NCBI RefSeq assembly: GCF_003347635.1
Contig: NZ_QDFY01000022.1
Span: 1 to 42,994, forward strand
Length of the DNA stretch: 42,994 nt
Source of the DNA: Sphingosinicella terrae
GTDB lineage: Bacteria; Pseudomonadota; Alphaproteobacteria; Sphingomonadales; Sphingomonadaceae
Direction of reading: 5' to 3'
The position numbers were made by a program, and so were the translations under genes. Below, in pieces: positions 1-8,623 of the stretch; within the stretch, counting starts at the first letter, position 1; every line of letters starts with the position of its first letter. The notes under the pieces were generated by a model that saw nothing but the letters and a program-made list of their open reading frames with translations, was not told where the DNA came from and searched no databases.

Positions 1-77
1 CCGGACAGATGGCAGCATCCGACAACGTGCCACGCCCGAAAAACCGCTTGCGCTGTAGGGGGCGTCCACAGATGATG

Positions 78-108
78 AAATTGACGACCCCCAGGGACTC
101 GTCAATTT
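78..108. repeat. perfect 10-bp inverted repeat downstream of flgB
   Basis: AAATTGACGA at 78-87 is repeated as its exact reverse complement at 99-108, with an 11-nt spacer. No coding region is supported in 1-216, so this is the only structure seen there. The arms are AT-rich at their ends, so it could be a weak bidirectional terminator or an operator for a gene left of the window. The function is not known. Confidence 0.5.
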
Positions 109-216
109 GGCGCGAGACCGGGTCGCGGAGCCGGTCGTTGCGTTCCGCGGCCGGGGCGCCGGACGAGCGCCAGGTACCCGTCACCTTCGTAAACTTTACC
201 CGGTTTCTCCCGCCGA

Positions 217-642
217 TCAGCCGCCGCGGCCGATCGCGCCGCGGAGCAGGCCCATCTGCTTGCGGTAGAGGCCCGTCAGGGTGGCGAAGTCCGCCTGCAC
301 CTGGCCCATCCTCAGCAGCTGGTCCTCGAGCGTCACATTGTTGCCGTCGGGCTTGGTCTCGCTGACGTCGCTATCCTCGATCAAGCGGCTCGCGTTGCCC
401 GCGGTCGCGCCCATCGCGGTCATGCCGCTGGTCAGCGTCACCCGCGGGCGCTCGACCCGCGGCGCGCCGGCTTGGCCCTGCGCGGCGACGAGGCTCGAAA
501 AGTCCGGCGCCGAAAGGTCGCGCGATCGGTAGCCCGGCGTCTCGCTATTGGCGATGTTTTGGGCGATGACCCGCTGCCGGTCCGACAAATGCCGCATCGC
601 CTGGTTGAGGCCCTGCAGCAGGTTGATGTTCGATCCGCTCAT
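217..642 (-). CDS. flgB: flagellar basal-body rod protein FlgB
   Basis: FlgB is the proximal rod subunit, exported by the flagellar type III system and assembled in the periplasm onto the MS ring. The 141-aa product has the usual family length. The N-terminal rod signature NIANSETPGY near residues 30-39 and the amphipathic C-terminal helix (FATLTGLYRKQMGLLRGAI) are visible. The ATG at 642 was chosen because it gives the standard N-terminus, although the frame stays open upstream inside the preceding gene. It begins 2 nt after the stop of the 897-aa propeller gene, so the two are almost certainly cotranscribed. flgC and fliE, its usual partners, do not follow in the 216 nt visible to the left, which is unusual. 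Confidence 0.93.
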   Translation of the reverse strand: MSGSNINLLQGLNQAMRHLSDRQRVIAQNIANSETPGYRSRDLSAPDFSSLVAAQGQAGAPRVERPRVTLTSGMTAMGATAGNASRLIEDSDVSETKPDGNNVTLEDQLLRMGQVQADFATLTGLYRKQMGLLRGAIGRGG

Positions 643-644
643 GA

Positions 645-3338
645 TCAGAATCCGAAGCTGGTGGTGGTGGTGCCGCCGCCGAGGCGGTTGAGCGCGTCCT
701 GGTAGCGCGCCGCCTGGGCCTGCATGTAGGGGGAGACCGTGCCGCCGCGCCGTCCGGCGCCGTTGACCAAAGCCTCCTTGCTGCTGTCCCAATAGAGGGA
801 GCGGAAGGCGGTCTGGGTCATCGACAGCGCCGATTTGACCCGGTCCAGCGCCAAGGCGGCGCCGGCCGCGGTGCCGAGGTCGAGCGCGTCGCTGAGGCCG
901 AGCGCGAAATTGCCGCCCGGGCGGACGGTCGGCGCCTTGTCGCCGAGCGGCGCCGCGGCGACGAGCCGCGCCGGCGCCAGGCCGATTTTGCCGAGCGCGT
1001 CGCGGCCGCTGCCGCCGGCGATCAGCTCGATCTCGTGCCCCGGCTTGGCGTCGATCCGAAGCGCCTTGCCGTCGTCGACGATGGGCGTCGTGACCGTGAT
1101 GGCGGTCCCGGTGAGGCGGCGCAGCTTCGCGGAGAGGGTGGCGAGCGTCTCGTCGGCGGCGATCACCACCTTGCGGGCGGCGCCGCCGTCGACGCGGATC
1201 GAGAATTCGTCGCCGGCGCGAAGGCTGGTCTGCGCGACCAGCATGACCGAATCGACCGGGTTGATGGTGCCGCGGCTGAGCCCGAGCGCTCCGAGCGCAT
1301 TGTTGGCGCCCTTGGCGACGGCGACGTGGACCGGCTCGGTCCGCTGCGTAGTCTGGCCGAACTGCATCGTCGACTGGATCGCGCCGGTGGCGGCGTCGAC
1401 GCGGGTGACGAAGCCGTCGGTGATGCCGCTGCGCCCCCCGGCGAGATCGCCGCTGGTGCGCCCGCCGACATAGAGGGAGCCGTCGAGGAAGGCGGCGCTG
1501 TCCAGCTGGTCGTCCGAGGCGCCGCCGACATAAGTGATCGAAGCGCCGGCCAGCGCCGAGTCGATCCGGGCGACGAAGCCGTCGCGGCCGCCGCTCGTGC
1601 TGTTGACCTGGCTGCCGGCAAGCGGCCCGGTCGTCGCTCCGACGACGGCGACGCTGCCGTCGGCGGCGATCGCCAAGGCGCGCGCGTCCGCCGCGCCGAG
1701 ATCGAGCGTGGCGAGGTCGGTGGCGAGCGCGGCCGGGTCGATCCGGCGCAGCCGGGCATTGCCGTCCTCGCCGGTCAGCGCGAGCAGATTGCCGCCCCCG
1801 TCCACGGCGAGGGCCTTGACGCCGTCGACGCCGCCGCTGTCGATCGTCCGGCGCTCGGTGACGCGGCCGCTGCTGTCGAGGCGGGCGATGAAGGCGTCGC
1901 CGCCGCCGGTGGCCGAGCGACCGCCGACGAAGATCGATCCGTCCGCACCGACCGCGACGGCCTGGGCGCTGTCCTGGCCCGCCGCCCGCACCAGGGTGGC
2001 GAACTTCTCGTCTCCGCTCGCGTCGAACCGCGCGACCAGCATGTCGCCGTCGCTGTTGGTGCCGTCGAAGGCGCCGGTGACGGTTCCCGCGACGACGACG
2101 TCGCCATTGGCGGCGATGCTGATCGCCGCGCCCCGGCTCTCGCCGGCGGCGCCGAGCGTGCGCTGCCAGACCACCCGGCCTTCGCCGTCGAGCTTGGTGA
2201 GGAATAAATCTTCGTTGCCGTCGGACCGGTTCGAGCCGAGATCGCCCGCCGTGGTGCCGACGAGATAGCTATAGCCTTGCGCGTCGGTGACCACGGCGCG
2301 CGCATCGGTGGCAGCGAACATGGTCCGCGCCTCGGCATCGGCCGGGGCGAGCATCTCGGCGCGCTCGGTGGCCAGGCGGTCCACCGCGGCGATCGTCGCG
2401 ACGGTGCGCCGTTCGAGGGTGCCGGCGGGATCGTCGATACGGCTGATGCGGGCGGCGGTCGGCGCGTCCAGCGCGGTGTGGCCGCTGGCGACGATCAGCG
2501 CGTCGCCGGCGCCGACCTGGTCGACCGAGATCTCGCCGGTCGGCATGTCGAGCGAAAGGCCCCAGCGGCCGGTCGACTTGTCGGGGACGAATTCGGCGGT
2601 CCATTTCGGCTGGACGTTGCCGTCGGCGTCGAGCGCGAGCGTCCCGTCCGGGTTGCGCATGGGAATGGCGGCGATCGCGGCATTGAAGGCGTCGGCCACC
2701 GAATCGAGCGTCGGCGGCTGCGGCGTCTGCGCCAGGTCGACGGTGACGATTTCGCTGCTGCCGTTCTTGCTGAGGGTGAGGCTGAACACCTCGCTGCCGG
2801 TCATCCCCGGCAGCGGCGCCGATCGCTCGGCGACGACCCCGGCGGTGACGGTCTTGTAGGGATCGGCGACGGTGACGGGCACGCTCTCCGCGCGGCGGGT
2901 CGGCTGGCTGAAGGCGAGGTTCACCTTGTCGGCCGGCGCGCTGCCGAGGAACTTCTCGAGGTCCGCGAGCCCCTTCGCGAAATGGGTCTGGAGGGTCAGC
3001 CGCTCCGCCGCCGGGGTCGTCGTCTTGACCGCGGACTCGGCGAGCAGCCGCAGCCGGTCGAGCGCTTTGTAGGCGATGAAGCTGGTCTGGATGTCGGCGG
3101 GGAGGCCGCCGCCGGAATCGGGCTTGTCGATGAGCGTCGCCATCCGCTTGATCGCCGAGACCAAGGGCGCGGCGGCGTCGGACTTCCAGGGCGGCGTCAC
3201 TTCCGCGGTGGTGAACTGCGCCTTGGCGAGGCGGACGGCGCGCGTCTCGAAGCTGATTCCGAAGCTCATTCCGGCAAAGGCGTTGCCGCCGGTCAGCAGC
3301 GAGAGCCCTGCCAGGCTGTTCGACAAGTTGATCGTCAT
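645..3338 (-). CDS. large beta-propeller protein with flagellin-IN-like segments, cotranscribed with flgB
   Basis: An 897-aa protein without an obvious signal peptide. Roughly residues 340-670 hold about six SBBP-like propeller repeats of the form D-G/A-F-V/L-x-R/K-hydrophobic-D followed by a small turn (for example DLFLTKLD, DMLVARFD, DAFIARLD, DGFVARID, DGFVTRVD). Segments near 150-240 and 690-790 (FSIRVDGGAARKVVIAADET) resemble the flagellin-IN repeats of FliD, FlgK and flagellin. The C-terminal 70 residues are helical. The ATG at 3338 is preceded by GGAGAAGG at about 7 nt. It is divergent from fliG, shares the palindromic promoter at 3366-3374, and precedes flgB by 2 nt. It may be a distant counterpart of the Caulobacter protein named FlaEY, but I cannot verify that. 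Export through the flagellar apparatus is inferred only from the IN-like segments and the context. Confidence 0.75.
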   Translation of the reverse strand: MTINLSNSLAGLSLLTGGNAFAGMSFGISFETRAVRLAKAQFTTAEVTPPWKSDAAAPLVSAIKRMATLIDKPDSGGGLPADIQTSFIAYKALDRLRLLAESAVKTTTPAAERLTLQTHFAKGLADLEKFLGSAPADKVNLAFSQPTRRAESVPVTVADPYKTVTAGVVAERSAPLPGMTGSEVFSLTLSKNGSSEIVTVDLAQTPQPPTLDSVADAFNAAIAAIPMRNPDGTLALDADGNVQPKWTAEFVPDKSTGRWGLSLDMPTGEISVDQVGAGDALIVASGHTALDAPTAARISRIDDPAGTLERRTVATIAAVDRLATERAEMLAPADAEARTMFAATDARAVVTDAQGYSYLVGTTAGDLGSNRSDGNEDLFLTKLDGEGRVVWQRTLGAAGESRGAAISIAANGDVVVAGTVTGAFDGTNSDGDMLVARFDASGDEKFATLVRAAGQDSAQAVAVGADGSIFVGGRSATGGGDAFIARLDSSGRVTERRTIDSGGVDGVKALAVDGGGNLLALTGEDGNARLRRIDPAALATDLATLDLGAADARALAIAADGSVAVVGATTGPLAGSQVNSTSGGRDGFVARIDSALAGASITYVGGASDDQLDSAAFLDGSLYVGGRTSGDLAGGRSGITDGFVTRVDAATGAIQSTMQFGQTTQRTEPVHVAVAKGANNALGALGLSRGTINPVDSVMLVAQTSLRAGDEFSIRVDGGAARKVVIAADETLATLSAKLRRLTGTAITVTTPIVDDGKALRIDAKPGHEIELIAGGSGRDALGKIGLAPARLVAAAPLGDKAPTVRPGGNFALGLSDALDLGTAAGAALALDRVKSALSMTQTAFRSLYWDSSKEALVNGAGRRGGTVSPYMQAQAARYQDALNRLGGGTTTTSFGF

Positions 3339-3363
3339 CCGCGCGCCTTCTCCGCCATCTTCC

Positions 3364-3374
3364 TCCTATAATAG
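3364..3374. promoter_or_regulatory. shared divergent promoter, TCCTATAATAG
   Basis: The plus strand reads TCCTATAAT at 3364-3372, upstream of fliG (predicted leader about 50 nt). The core CTATAATAG at 3366-3374 is an odd palindrome, so the minus strand reads CTATTATAG in front of the propeller-flgB unit (predicted leader about 23 nt). No consensus -35 box is visible in either direction. The bidirectional reading is inferred. Confidence 0.65.
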
Positions 3375-3428
3375 AGGGGAATGCCCCGATCGGGGCGCTT
3401 GGCCGCACTTATCCGCAAGAGAGACTGA

Positions 3429-4463
3429 ATGAACGCGATCATGACCACGCCCGAGCCGCCGGAGCTGAAGAAGTTTTCCGGCCTGCAGCGCGCCGCGGCG
3501 CTGCTGCTCGTTCTCGGCAAGGAGCATGGCGCGCCGATCTGGCAGCAGCTCTCGGTCGACGAGGTCAAGGAGCTGTCCGCGACCATGGCGCAGCTCGGCC
3601 GGCTGCCGTCCGGCGCCGTCGAGCATCTCCTGGTCCAGTTCACCAGCGAGATCCACTCCATGGCCTCGCTGCACGGTTCCTACGAGACCACCGAGCGGCT
3701 GCTCTCGGAGATCATGCCCTCCGACAAGGTGCGCGAGGTCATGGAGGATATTCGCGGCCCCTCCGGCCGGACGATGTGGGACAAGCTCTCCAACGTCAGC
3801 GAGACCGTTTTGGCCTCCTATCTCAAGAACGAATATCCGCAGACCGTCGCCGTCATCCTGAGCAAGCTCAAGCCGGACCATGCCGCGCGCGTGCTCGCCG
3901 AGCTGCCGCGCGAGATCGGCGTCGACGTCGTCCACCGCATGCTGCGCATGGACACCGTCCAGAAGGAGGTCATCCAGGAGGTCGAGTCCACGCTGCGGAC
4001 CGAGTTCATGACCAACCTGTCGCGCGCCCAGCGCCGCGACCCGCACGAGAGCATGGCGGACGTGTTCAACTGCATGGACCGCTCGACCGAGGAGTCGATG
4101 CTGTCGGCGCTCGACGAGCGCGCGCCGGAATCGGCGGAGCGGATCCGGGCGCTGATGTTCACCTTCGAGGATCTGATGAACCTGCTGCCGGCCGCGATCG
4201 CGACGATCGTGCGCAAGGCCGACAAGCGCTCGATGGCGCTGGCGCTGAAGGGCGCCCCCGAGGAGATGCGCGAGCTCTTCTTCAGCGGCATGACCCAGCG
4301 CGCCGCCAAGCTGATGCGCGACGACATGGCCTCGATGGGCCCGGTCCGCGCCCGCGACTGCGAGGAGGCCCAGACCGCCCTCGTCCGGCTGGCCAAGTCG
4401 CTCTCGGATTCCGGCGAGATCGTGCTGGTCGATCCGCGCAACGACGACGCCGTGATCCTCTGA
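3429..4463 (+). CDS. fliG: flagellar motor switch protein FliG
   Basis: FliG couples the stator to the rotor. Its N-terminus binds the FliF C-terminal tail, its middle domain binds FliM, and its C-terminal domain carries the torque helix. The 344-aa protein shows the middle-domain EHPQ-type motif (KNEYPQTVAVIL near residue 137) and the C-terminal charged helix region with ALKGA, MTQRAA, RDDM and GPVR. The ATG at 3429 follows AAGAGAG at about 5 nt. It is the first gene of a short plus-strand unit with fliH. In Caulobacter fliG follows fliF, but here the fliG-fliH pair has its own promoter and precedes fliF. Confidence 0.97.
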   Translation: MNAIMTTPEPPELKKFSGLQRAAALLLVLGKEHGAPIWQQLSVDEVKELSATMAQLGRLPSGAVEHLLVQFTSEIHSMASLHGSYETTERLLSEIMPSDKVREVMEDIRGPSGRTMWDKLSNVSETVLASYLKNEYPQTVAVILSKLKPDHAARVLAELPREIGVDVVHRMLRMDTVQKEVIQEVESTLRTEFMTNLSRAQRRDPHESMADVFNCMDRSTEESMLSALDERAPESAERIRALMFTFEDLMNLLPAAIATIVRKADKRSMALALKGAPEEMRELFFSGMTQRAAKLMRDDMASMGPVRARDCEEAQTALVRLAKSLSDSGEIVLVDPRNDDAVIL

Positions 4464-4491
4464 TCCGATCCAGTTCGAAGGGAGCCGCCGC

Positions 4492-5148
4492 ATGGGAGTC
4501 GCCTTCCAGGTCAAGCCTTTTGCCTTTGACCGCATCTTCACCGATGCGGCGCCGGGCGCCGAAGCCGCCCCGCGGGTCGATCGCGGCGCCCTCGAATCGA
4601 TCGAGGCCGAGCTGCGGCGCCTGCGCAGCGAACAGGAGGCGATGATCGCCGTCGCGCGTGCCGAGGCCTATCAGGAAGGGCTCCAGCAGGCGCGCCGCGA
4701 GCGCGAGACGGCGGTGCTTGCCGCGGTCGATGCGCTGCAGGCGTCGCTCGAGCTGATCGAAGAGCGCTTCGCCGAGGTCGAAAAGAAGGTGGTCCGGGAG
4801 GCCGGCGAGCTCGCCCTCGCCGCCGGCGAGTTGCTGGCCGCGCGCGAGCTGGCGACCGACGATAGGGCCGCCATCGAGGCGGCGATCGGCCGCGCCCTTG
4901 CCCAGGTGCGTCGCGGCGAGCCGCTCACCATCCACGTCCATCCCGATCAGGTCGAGGCGGTCGAGGCCCTGGTCGCCGAGCGGCGCAGCCGGGAGCGGCG
5001 CCGATTGTCGCTGACCGTGCTCGCCGACGCCTCGCTGGTCCAGGGCGACGCCCGCATCCGCTGGGAGCAGGGCGGCCTGCTGCTCGATGCCGCGGCGCGA
5101 CGCGACGCGGTCCGCGCCGAGCTCGACGCGCTGCTGCCGCCCGTCTGA
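4492..5148 (+). CDS. fliH: flagellar assembly protein FliH (FlbE-type)
   Basis: FliH is the stator of the FliI ATPase; it tethers and regulates FliI at the export gate and contacts FliN. The 218-aa product has a short N-terminal segment, a charged coiled-coil stretch near residues 38-100 (rich in E, R and A), and a C-terminal globular domain with the family-type IHVHPDQVEAVEALV segment near 147-161. The ATG at 4492 has GGGAG about 7 nt upstream and lies 28 nt after fliG. It ends 113 nt before fliF, and that gap contains a separate promoter and operator. FliH proteins diverge strongly in sequence, so position between fliG and fliF supports the call. Confidence 0.88.
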   Translation: MGVAFQVKPFAFDRIFTDAAPGAEAAPRVDRGALESIEAELRRLRSEQEAMIAVARAEAYQEGLQQARRERETAVLAAVDALQASLELIEERFAEVEKKVVREAGELALAAGELLAARELATDDRAAIEAAIGRALAQVRRGEPLTIHVHPDQVEAVEALVAERRSRERRRLSLTVLADASLVQGDARIRWEQGGLLLDAAARRDAVRAELDALLPPV

Positions 5149-5181
5149 CCGGCCGCCCGGGCCCCGAACCGGACCGCGGAC

Positions 5182-5212
5182 CGGCAAAATATTCCCCCCG
5201 GCAAAAGTTGCC
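5182..5212. promoter_or_regulatory. candidate FlbD operator pair upstream of fliF
   Basis: GGCAAAAGTTGCC at 5200-5212 is a near-perfect palindrome, preceded at 5182-5194 by a half-conserved copy (GGCAAAATATTCC) with centres 18 nt apart. The palindrome centre lies about 23 nt upstream of the -10 element, over the -35 position. The same palindrome occurs at 21040 and 30795. The general GGCAAA form is reminiscent of Caulobacter ftr elements bound by FlbD. Binding here is inferred. Confidence 0.55.
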
Positions 5213-5223
5213 GCCCCATTTCT

Positions 5224-5232
5224 TCCTATAAT
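5224..5232 (+). promoter_or_regulatory. fliF promoter -10 element, TCCTATAAT
   Basis: TCCTATAAT lies 30 nt before the fliF start. No TTGACA-like -35 is seen; the candidate FlbD palindrome occupies that position instead. Confidence 0.65.
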
Positions 5233-5261
5233 CAATCTGAAGGGCGGGGTGCCCGACAGTC

Positions 5262-6872
5262 ATGGGGCCAGCCTTGAATTCCATCAGAGACCTCGTCGGA
5301 CGGATCGGCATGCGGCGCGTCGCGCTGATGGGGGGCGTCGCCGTCTTCCTGCTGGCCGCTCTCGCCTATCTCGCCACCCGGTCGGGCGGCAGCTCGGAGA
5401 TGGGCTACCTCTATACCGACCTCGATCCGTCGGCGGCGCAGTCGATCGTCGAGCGGCTGCGGACGGAGAATGTGCCGTTCCAGCTCTCGGCCGACGGCAC
5501 CGCGGTGATGGCCCCGCAGGACCGGCTGGCCGAGCTCAGGATGAGCATGGCATCGGAGCGCCTGGGCGGCCGGATCGGCTATGCCATTCTCGACGAGGAG
5601 GAGCCGTTCGGCGTCTCGTCGTCGCGCGCCCGGCTCAACGAGACCCGCGCGATCGAGGGCGAGCTCGCCCAGTCGATCCAGAGCCTCGAGAACGTCACCA
5701 AGGCGCGCGTCCATATCGTCATGCCGGAACGGGCGATCTTCGCGAACGAGCCGCGCCGCGCGACGGCGGCGGTGACGGTCAAGACCCGCGGCCGGCTTTC
5801 GGGCGAATCGGTCCAGGCGATCCGCCACCTCGTCGCTTCGTCGGTGCCCGAGCTGTCGCCGGAAAGCGTCTCGATCGTCGACCAGACCGGCGCTCTGCTC
5901 GCCCGTGCCGGCGAGGCCGGAGCGGCTTCGGGCGGAGATGCCGACGAGCGCCAGCAGGCGGTCGAGGCGCGGATGCGTCAGCAGATCGAGACGATGCTCG
6001 AGCCGATCGTCGGCGCCGGCAAGGTCCGCGCCGAGGTCTCGGCCACGGTCGATCGCGATTCGACCCGCGAGGAGGCCAGCCTCGTCGATCCCGACCGGCA
6101 GGCGATCGCCCGCCAGGTGACCGTCGAATCCAACGATCAGAATAGCGAGACCGCCGCGGCCGCCGAAGGCGCGACCGTTGCCGAGCAGCTGCCCGAGGCC
6201 GACGCGGCACCGGCGGCCGGCGGCGGCGACCGCCGCCAGTCGGCGCGCAACGAGACGTCCGAGGACACCACCTTCGACAATAGCCGCACCAACACGGTCC
6301 GGGTGCGCACCCCCGGCACGGTGACCCGCCTGACCGTCGCGGTGATGGTCGACGGGGGACAGCAGGGGCTTCCCCAGCCCCAGATCCAGAGGCTCCAGCG
6401 GCTGGTCGAGAATGCCGTCGGTTTCGATGCCGAGCGCGGCGACAGCGTCGTCGTCGAATCGATGCCGTTCACCGCCGAGGATCTCGCCGCGACCGAGGAG
6501 AGCTGGCTCTCGAGCCTGCCCACCGATCAGCTGTTCAGCGTGCTGAAGCTGCTCATCATCGCCGCCGTCGCCCTGTTCGCCCTGCGCATGCTGCGGCCGA
6601 ATCGGGACCGTCGGGAGGCCGAGCCGGCGCCCGCTCTGGCGGTCGCTCAGGAGCCGGAGGCGCTCGCCATCGCCGCGAACCCGTTGGAGGGTGAGGCGGG
6701 CCAGGCCGCTCTGGCCGCCGCCAACGCCCAACCCAGCATGCTCGATCAGGAGATCGCGCTCGCCCAGGTCGACGGCCGCATCAAGCTCTCCGCCATCAAT
6801 CGCATCGGCGACGCGGTCGCGACCAGCCCGCTCGAGGCGGTCTCGGTGGTCCGCCAGTGGATGGCCGCCTAA
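5262..6872 (+). CDS. fliF: flagellar MS-ring protein FliF
   Basis: FliF forms the inner-membrane MS ring that nucleates the basal body and houses the export gate. The 536-aa product is close to the family length. It has an N-terminal membrane helix near residues 20-40, a YscJ/FliF ring-building domain, a long acidic and Ala-rich periplasmic insert, a second membrane helix near 427-445 (VLKLLIIAAVALFALRML), and a C-terminal tail (LEAVSVVRQWM) of the type that binds FliG. The ATG at 5262 follows GAAGGGCGGGG. It starts the fliF-fliN-flbD-flhA unit, in which spacings are 15 nt, a 1-nt overlap and 15 nt. Confidence 0.96.
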   Translation: MGPALNSIRDLVGRIGMRRVALMGGVAVFLLAALAYLATRSGGSSEMGYLYTDLDPSAAQSIVERLRTENVPFQLSADGTAVMAPQDRLAELRMSMASERLGGRIGYAILDEEEPFGVSSSRARLNETRAIEGELAQSIQSLENVTKARVHIVMPERAIFANEPRRATAAVTVKTRGRLSGESVQAIRHLVASSVPELSPESVSIVDQTGALLARAGEAGAASGGDADERQQAVEARMRQQIETMLEPIVGAGKVRAEVSATVDRDSTREEASLVDPDRQAIARQVTVESNDQNSETAAAAEGATVAEQLPEADAAPAAGGGDRRQSARNETSEDTTFDNSRTNTVRVRTPGTVTRLTVAVMVDGGQQGLPQPQIQRLQRLVENAVGFDAERGDSVVVESMPFTAEDLAATEESWLSSLPTDQLFSVLKLLIIAAVALFALRMLRPNRDRREAEPAPALAVAQEPEALAIAANPLEGEAGQAALAAANAQPSMLDQEIALAQVDGRIKLSAINRIGDAVATSPLEAVSVVRQWMAA

Positions 6873-6887
6873 CGGAAGGAATGGAAG

Positions 6888-7262
6888 ATGGACGCCAACG
6901 CCCAGGAAATGATCCCGACCCCGTTCGATTCACCGCCGAGCGGATTGGACGACCTCGCCGCTGACGCGGCACCCGTCCCGGCGCCGGAGACGATGCTGCC
7001 GGTGCGGACCGGGCCTGCCGTCGACGAGTTCGAGGCCGTCTATGACGTACCGGTCAAGATCAAGGCTGTCCTCGGCGGCGCCCGGGTCCAGGTCGGCGAG
7101 CTCATCCAGATGCGCGCCGGAACCGTCGTCGAGCTCGATCGCCGCGTCGGCGAGCCGGTCGACGTCTTCGTCAACGATCGCCTGATCGCCCGCGGCGAGC
7201 TCGTCATGATCGACGGCTCCCTCGGCGTCACCCTCACCGAGACGGTCAAGCAGGAATATTGA
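6888..7262 (+). CDS. fliN: flagellar motor switch protein FliN
   Basis: FliN forms the lower C-ring with FliM and docks the FliH-FliI complex. The 124-aa protein has a disordered Pro- and Ala-rich N-terminus and a C-terminal SpoA fold near residues 48-122, with the family features PVKIKAVLGG, GELIQM, GTVVELDR and PVDVFVNDRLIARGEL. The ATG at 6888 is preceded by the purine-rich GGAAGGAATGGAAG. Its TGA overlaps the flbD ATG by one base (TGATG), which suggests translational coupling to the regulator. Confidence 0.95.
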   Translation: MDANAQEMIPTPFDSPPSGLDDLAADAAPVPAPETMLPVRTGPAVDEFEAVYDVPVKIKAVLGGARVQVGELIQMRAGTVVELDRRVGEPVDVFVNDRLIARGELVMIDGSLGVTLTETVKQEY

Positions 7263-8608
7263 TGCGCCCCGCCGACCCCACCCTGATCCGGGTCGTGCTG
7301 CTCGGCACGCCGGGAAGCGAGTTCCGGCGCGCCGCCGGGATGGCGCGCGAGGCGGGCGCCGAGGTCGTCATGGCCGACGCCCCGGACGCCGCGCTGGCAT
7401 CGCTGCGCACGGACGGCGGCGATCTCGCGATGGTCGACGTCGAGCTCGACGTCGCCGACTTCATCTCGCGGCTCCGCGCCGAGCGGATCGCCGTTCCCGT
7501 CCTGGCCTGCGGCATCGAGGCGTCGGCGGCGCGCGCCGTGGCGGCGATCCGCGCCGGCGCCTTCGACTACCTGCCGCTGCCGCCCCAGCGCGAGCTCATC
7601 GCCGCCGTCATCCTCTCGGTGGGCCACCGCGTCTCGCAGCCGATCGGCGCCGATGCGCGCCTGCTCCACGCCATCGATTATGCGCGGGCGGTCGCCCCGA
7701 GCAGCGCCCCCATCCTGATCGCCGGCGAGAAGGGCACCGGCAAGGAAGTCGTCGGCCGGATGGTCCACGAGCGCTCCGGCCGAAGCGGCCGGTTCCTGGT
7801 CGTCGAATGCGCCGGCGTCTCCGCCGAGATCATCGAGTCCGAATTGTTCGGGCATGAGGCGGGCGCCTTCGACGGCGCCGTCGCCGCCCGCACCGGCCGC
7901 CTCGGCGAAGCCGCCGACGGCACCGTCTTCCTCCGCGAGATCGGCGCCCTCGGTGCCGTCGCCCAGGCCCGCCTCGCCGCCTGGCTTCAGGAGGACGAGG
8001 CCCGCATCGGCCTCAACGGCGCGGCGCGCTTGCAGCGGGCGCGGCTGATCGCCTCGACCAGCCTCGATCTCGAGAAGCTCGCCGCCCGCGGCGCCTTCCG
8101 CGCGGACCTGCTGGCGCGGATCGGGCTGGTCCGCATCTCCCTGCCGGCGCTCCGCGAACGGGGCAGCGACATCGATCTGCTCGCCGGCGCCTTCGCCGAG
8201 CATCTGGCGCTCGCCAACGGCCTTCCGGTCCGCCCCTTTTCGGCGGAGGCGGTTCGCCGCCTGCGCCACCATGGCTGGGCGGGCAATGTCCGCGAGCTCG
8301 AGGACGTCGTCCACCGCGCCGTCCTGCTCGCCAAGGGGGCGACGATCGAGCCGGACGCTCTGGTGCTCCAGGACGGCTCGGCGATGGCGGCTCCGGAAGC
8401 GTCGGACGCTCCCGACGGCCCGGCCGTCGAAGCCCTGGTCGGCCGCAGCATGGCCGACGTCGAGCGGGAGCTCATCCTCCACACGCTGGAGCGCTGCGGC
8501 GGCAACCGGACCAGCGCCTCCTCCATCCTCGGCATTTCGGTGCGGACGATGCGCAACAAGCTCAAGAGCTTCATCGAGGCGGGCATTCCCGTCTCGCCGG
8601 CAGCCTGA
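7262..8608 (+). CDS. flbD: FlbD-type enhancer-binding regulator with degenerate AAA+ motifs
   Basis: In Caulobacter, FlbD is a flagellar activator and repressor of sigma-54 promoters. This 448-aa protein has the same order: an atypical receiver (about 1-125; D59 present, but the acidic pair after strand 1 is missing), an AAA+ domain (about 130-370) and a Fis-type HTH (about 415-438, GNRTSASSILGISVRTM). Walker A is intact (GEKGTGKE, 155-162). The sigma-54 contact loop reads GAFDGA (201-206) instead of GAFTGA, and Walker B reads VFLRE (222-226), with Arg225 replacing the Mg-coordinating Asp. A candidate arginine finger remains at R286. By known biochemistry of the family these changes should impair ATP hydrolysis and sigma-54 remodelling. 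The ATG at 7262 is preferred; a TTG at 7259 is possible. Position between fliN and flhA matches Caulobacter. Confidence 0.88.
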   Translation: MRPADPTLIRVVLLGTPGSEFRRAAGMAREAGAEVVMADAPDAALASLRTDGGDLAMVDVELDVADFISRLRAERIAVPVLACGIEASAARAVAAIRAGAFDYLPLPPQRELIAAVILSVGHRVSQPIGADARLLHAIDYARAVAPSSAPILIAGEKGTGKEVVGRMVHERSGRSGRFLVVECAGVSAEIIESELFGHEAGAFDGAVAARTGRLGEAADGTVFLREIGALGAVAQARLAAWLQEDEARIGLNGAARLQRARLIASTSLDLEKLAARGAFRADLLARIGLVRISLPALRERGSDIDLLAGAFAEHLALANGLPVRPFSAEAVRRLRHHGWAGNVRELEDVVHRAVLLAKGATIEPDALVLQDGSAMAAPEASDAPDGPAVEALVGRSMADVERELILHTLERCGGNRTSASSILGISVRTMRNKLKSFIEAGIPVSPAA

Positions 8609-8623
8609 CGCGGAGCCAGATCG

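Noticed and set aside
1035-2207. Plus-strand frames opposite the propeller gene
   Set aside because: Low-complexity shadow translation; the minus strand shows repeated blade motifs.
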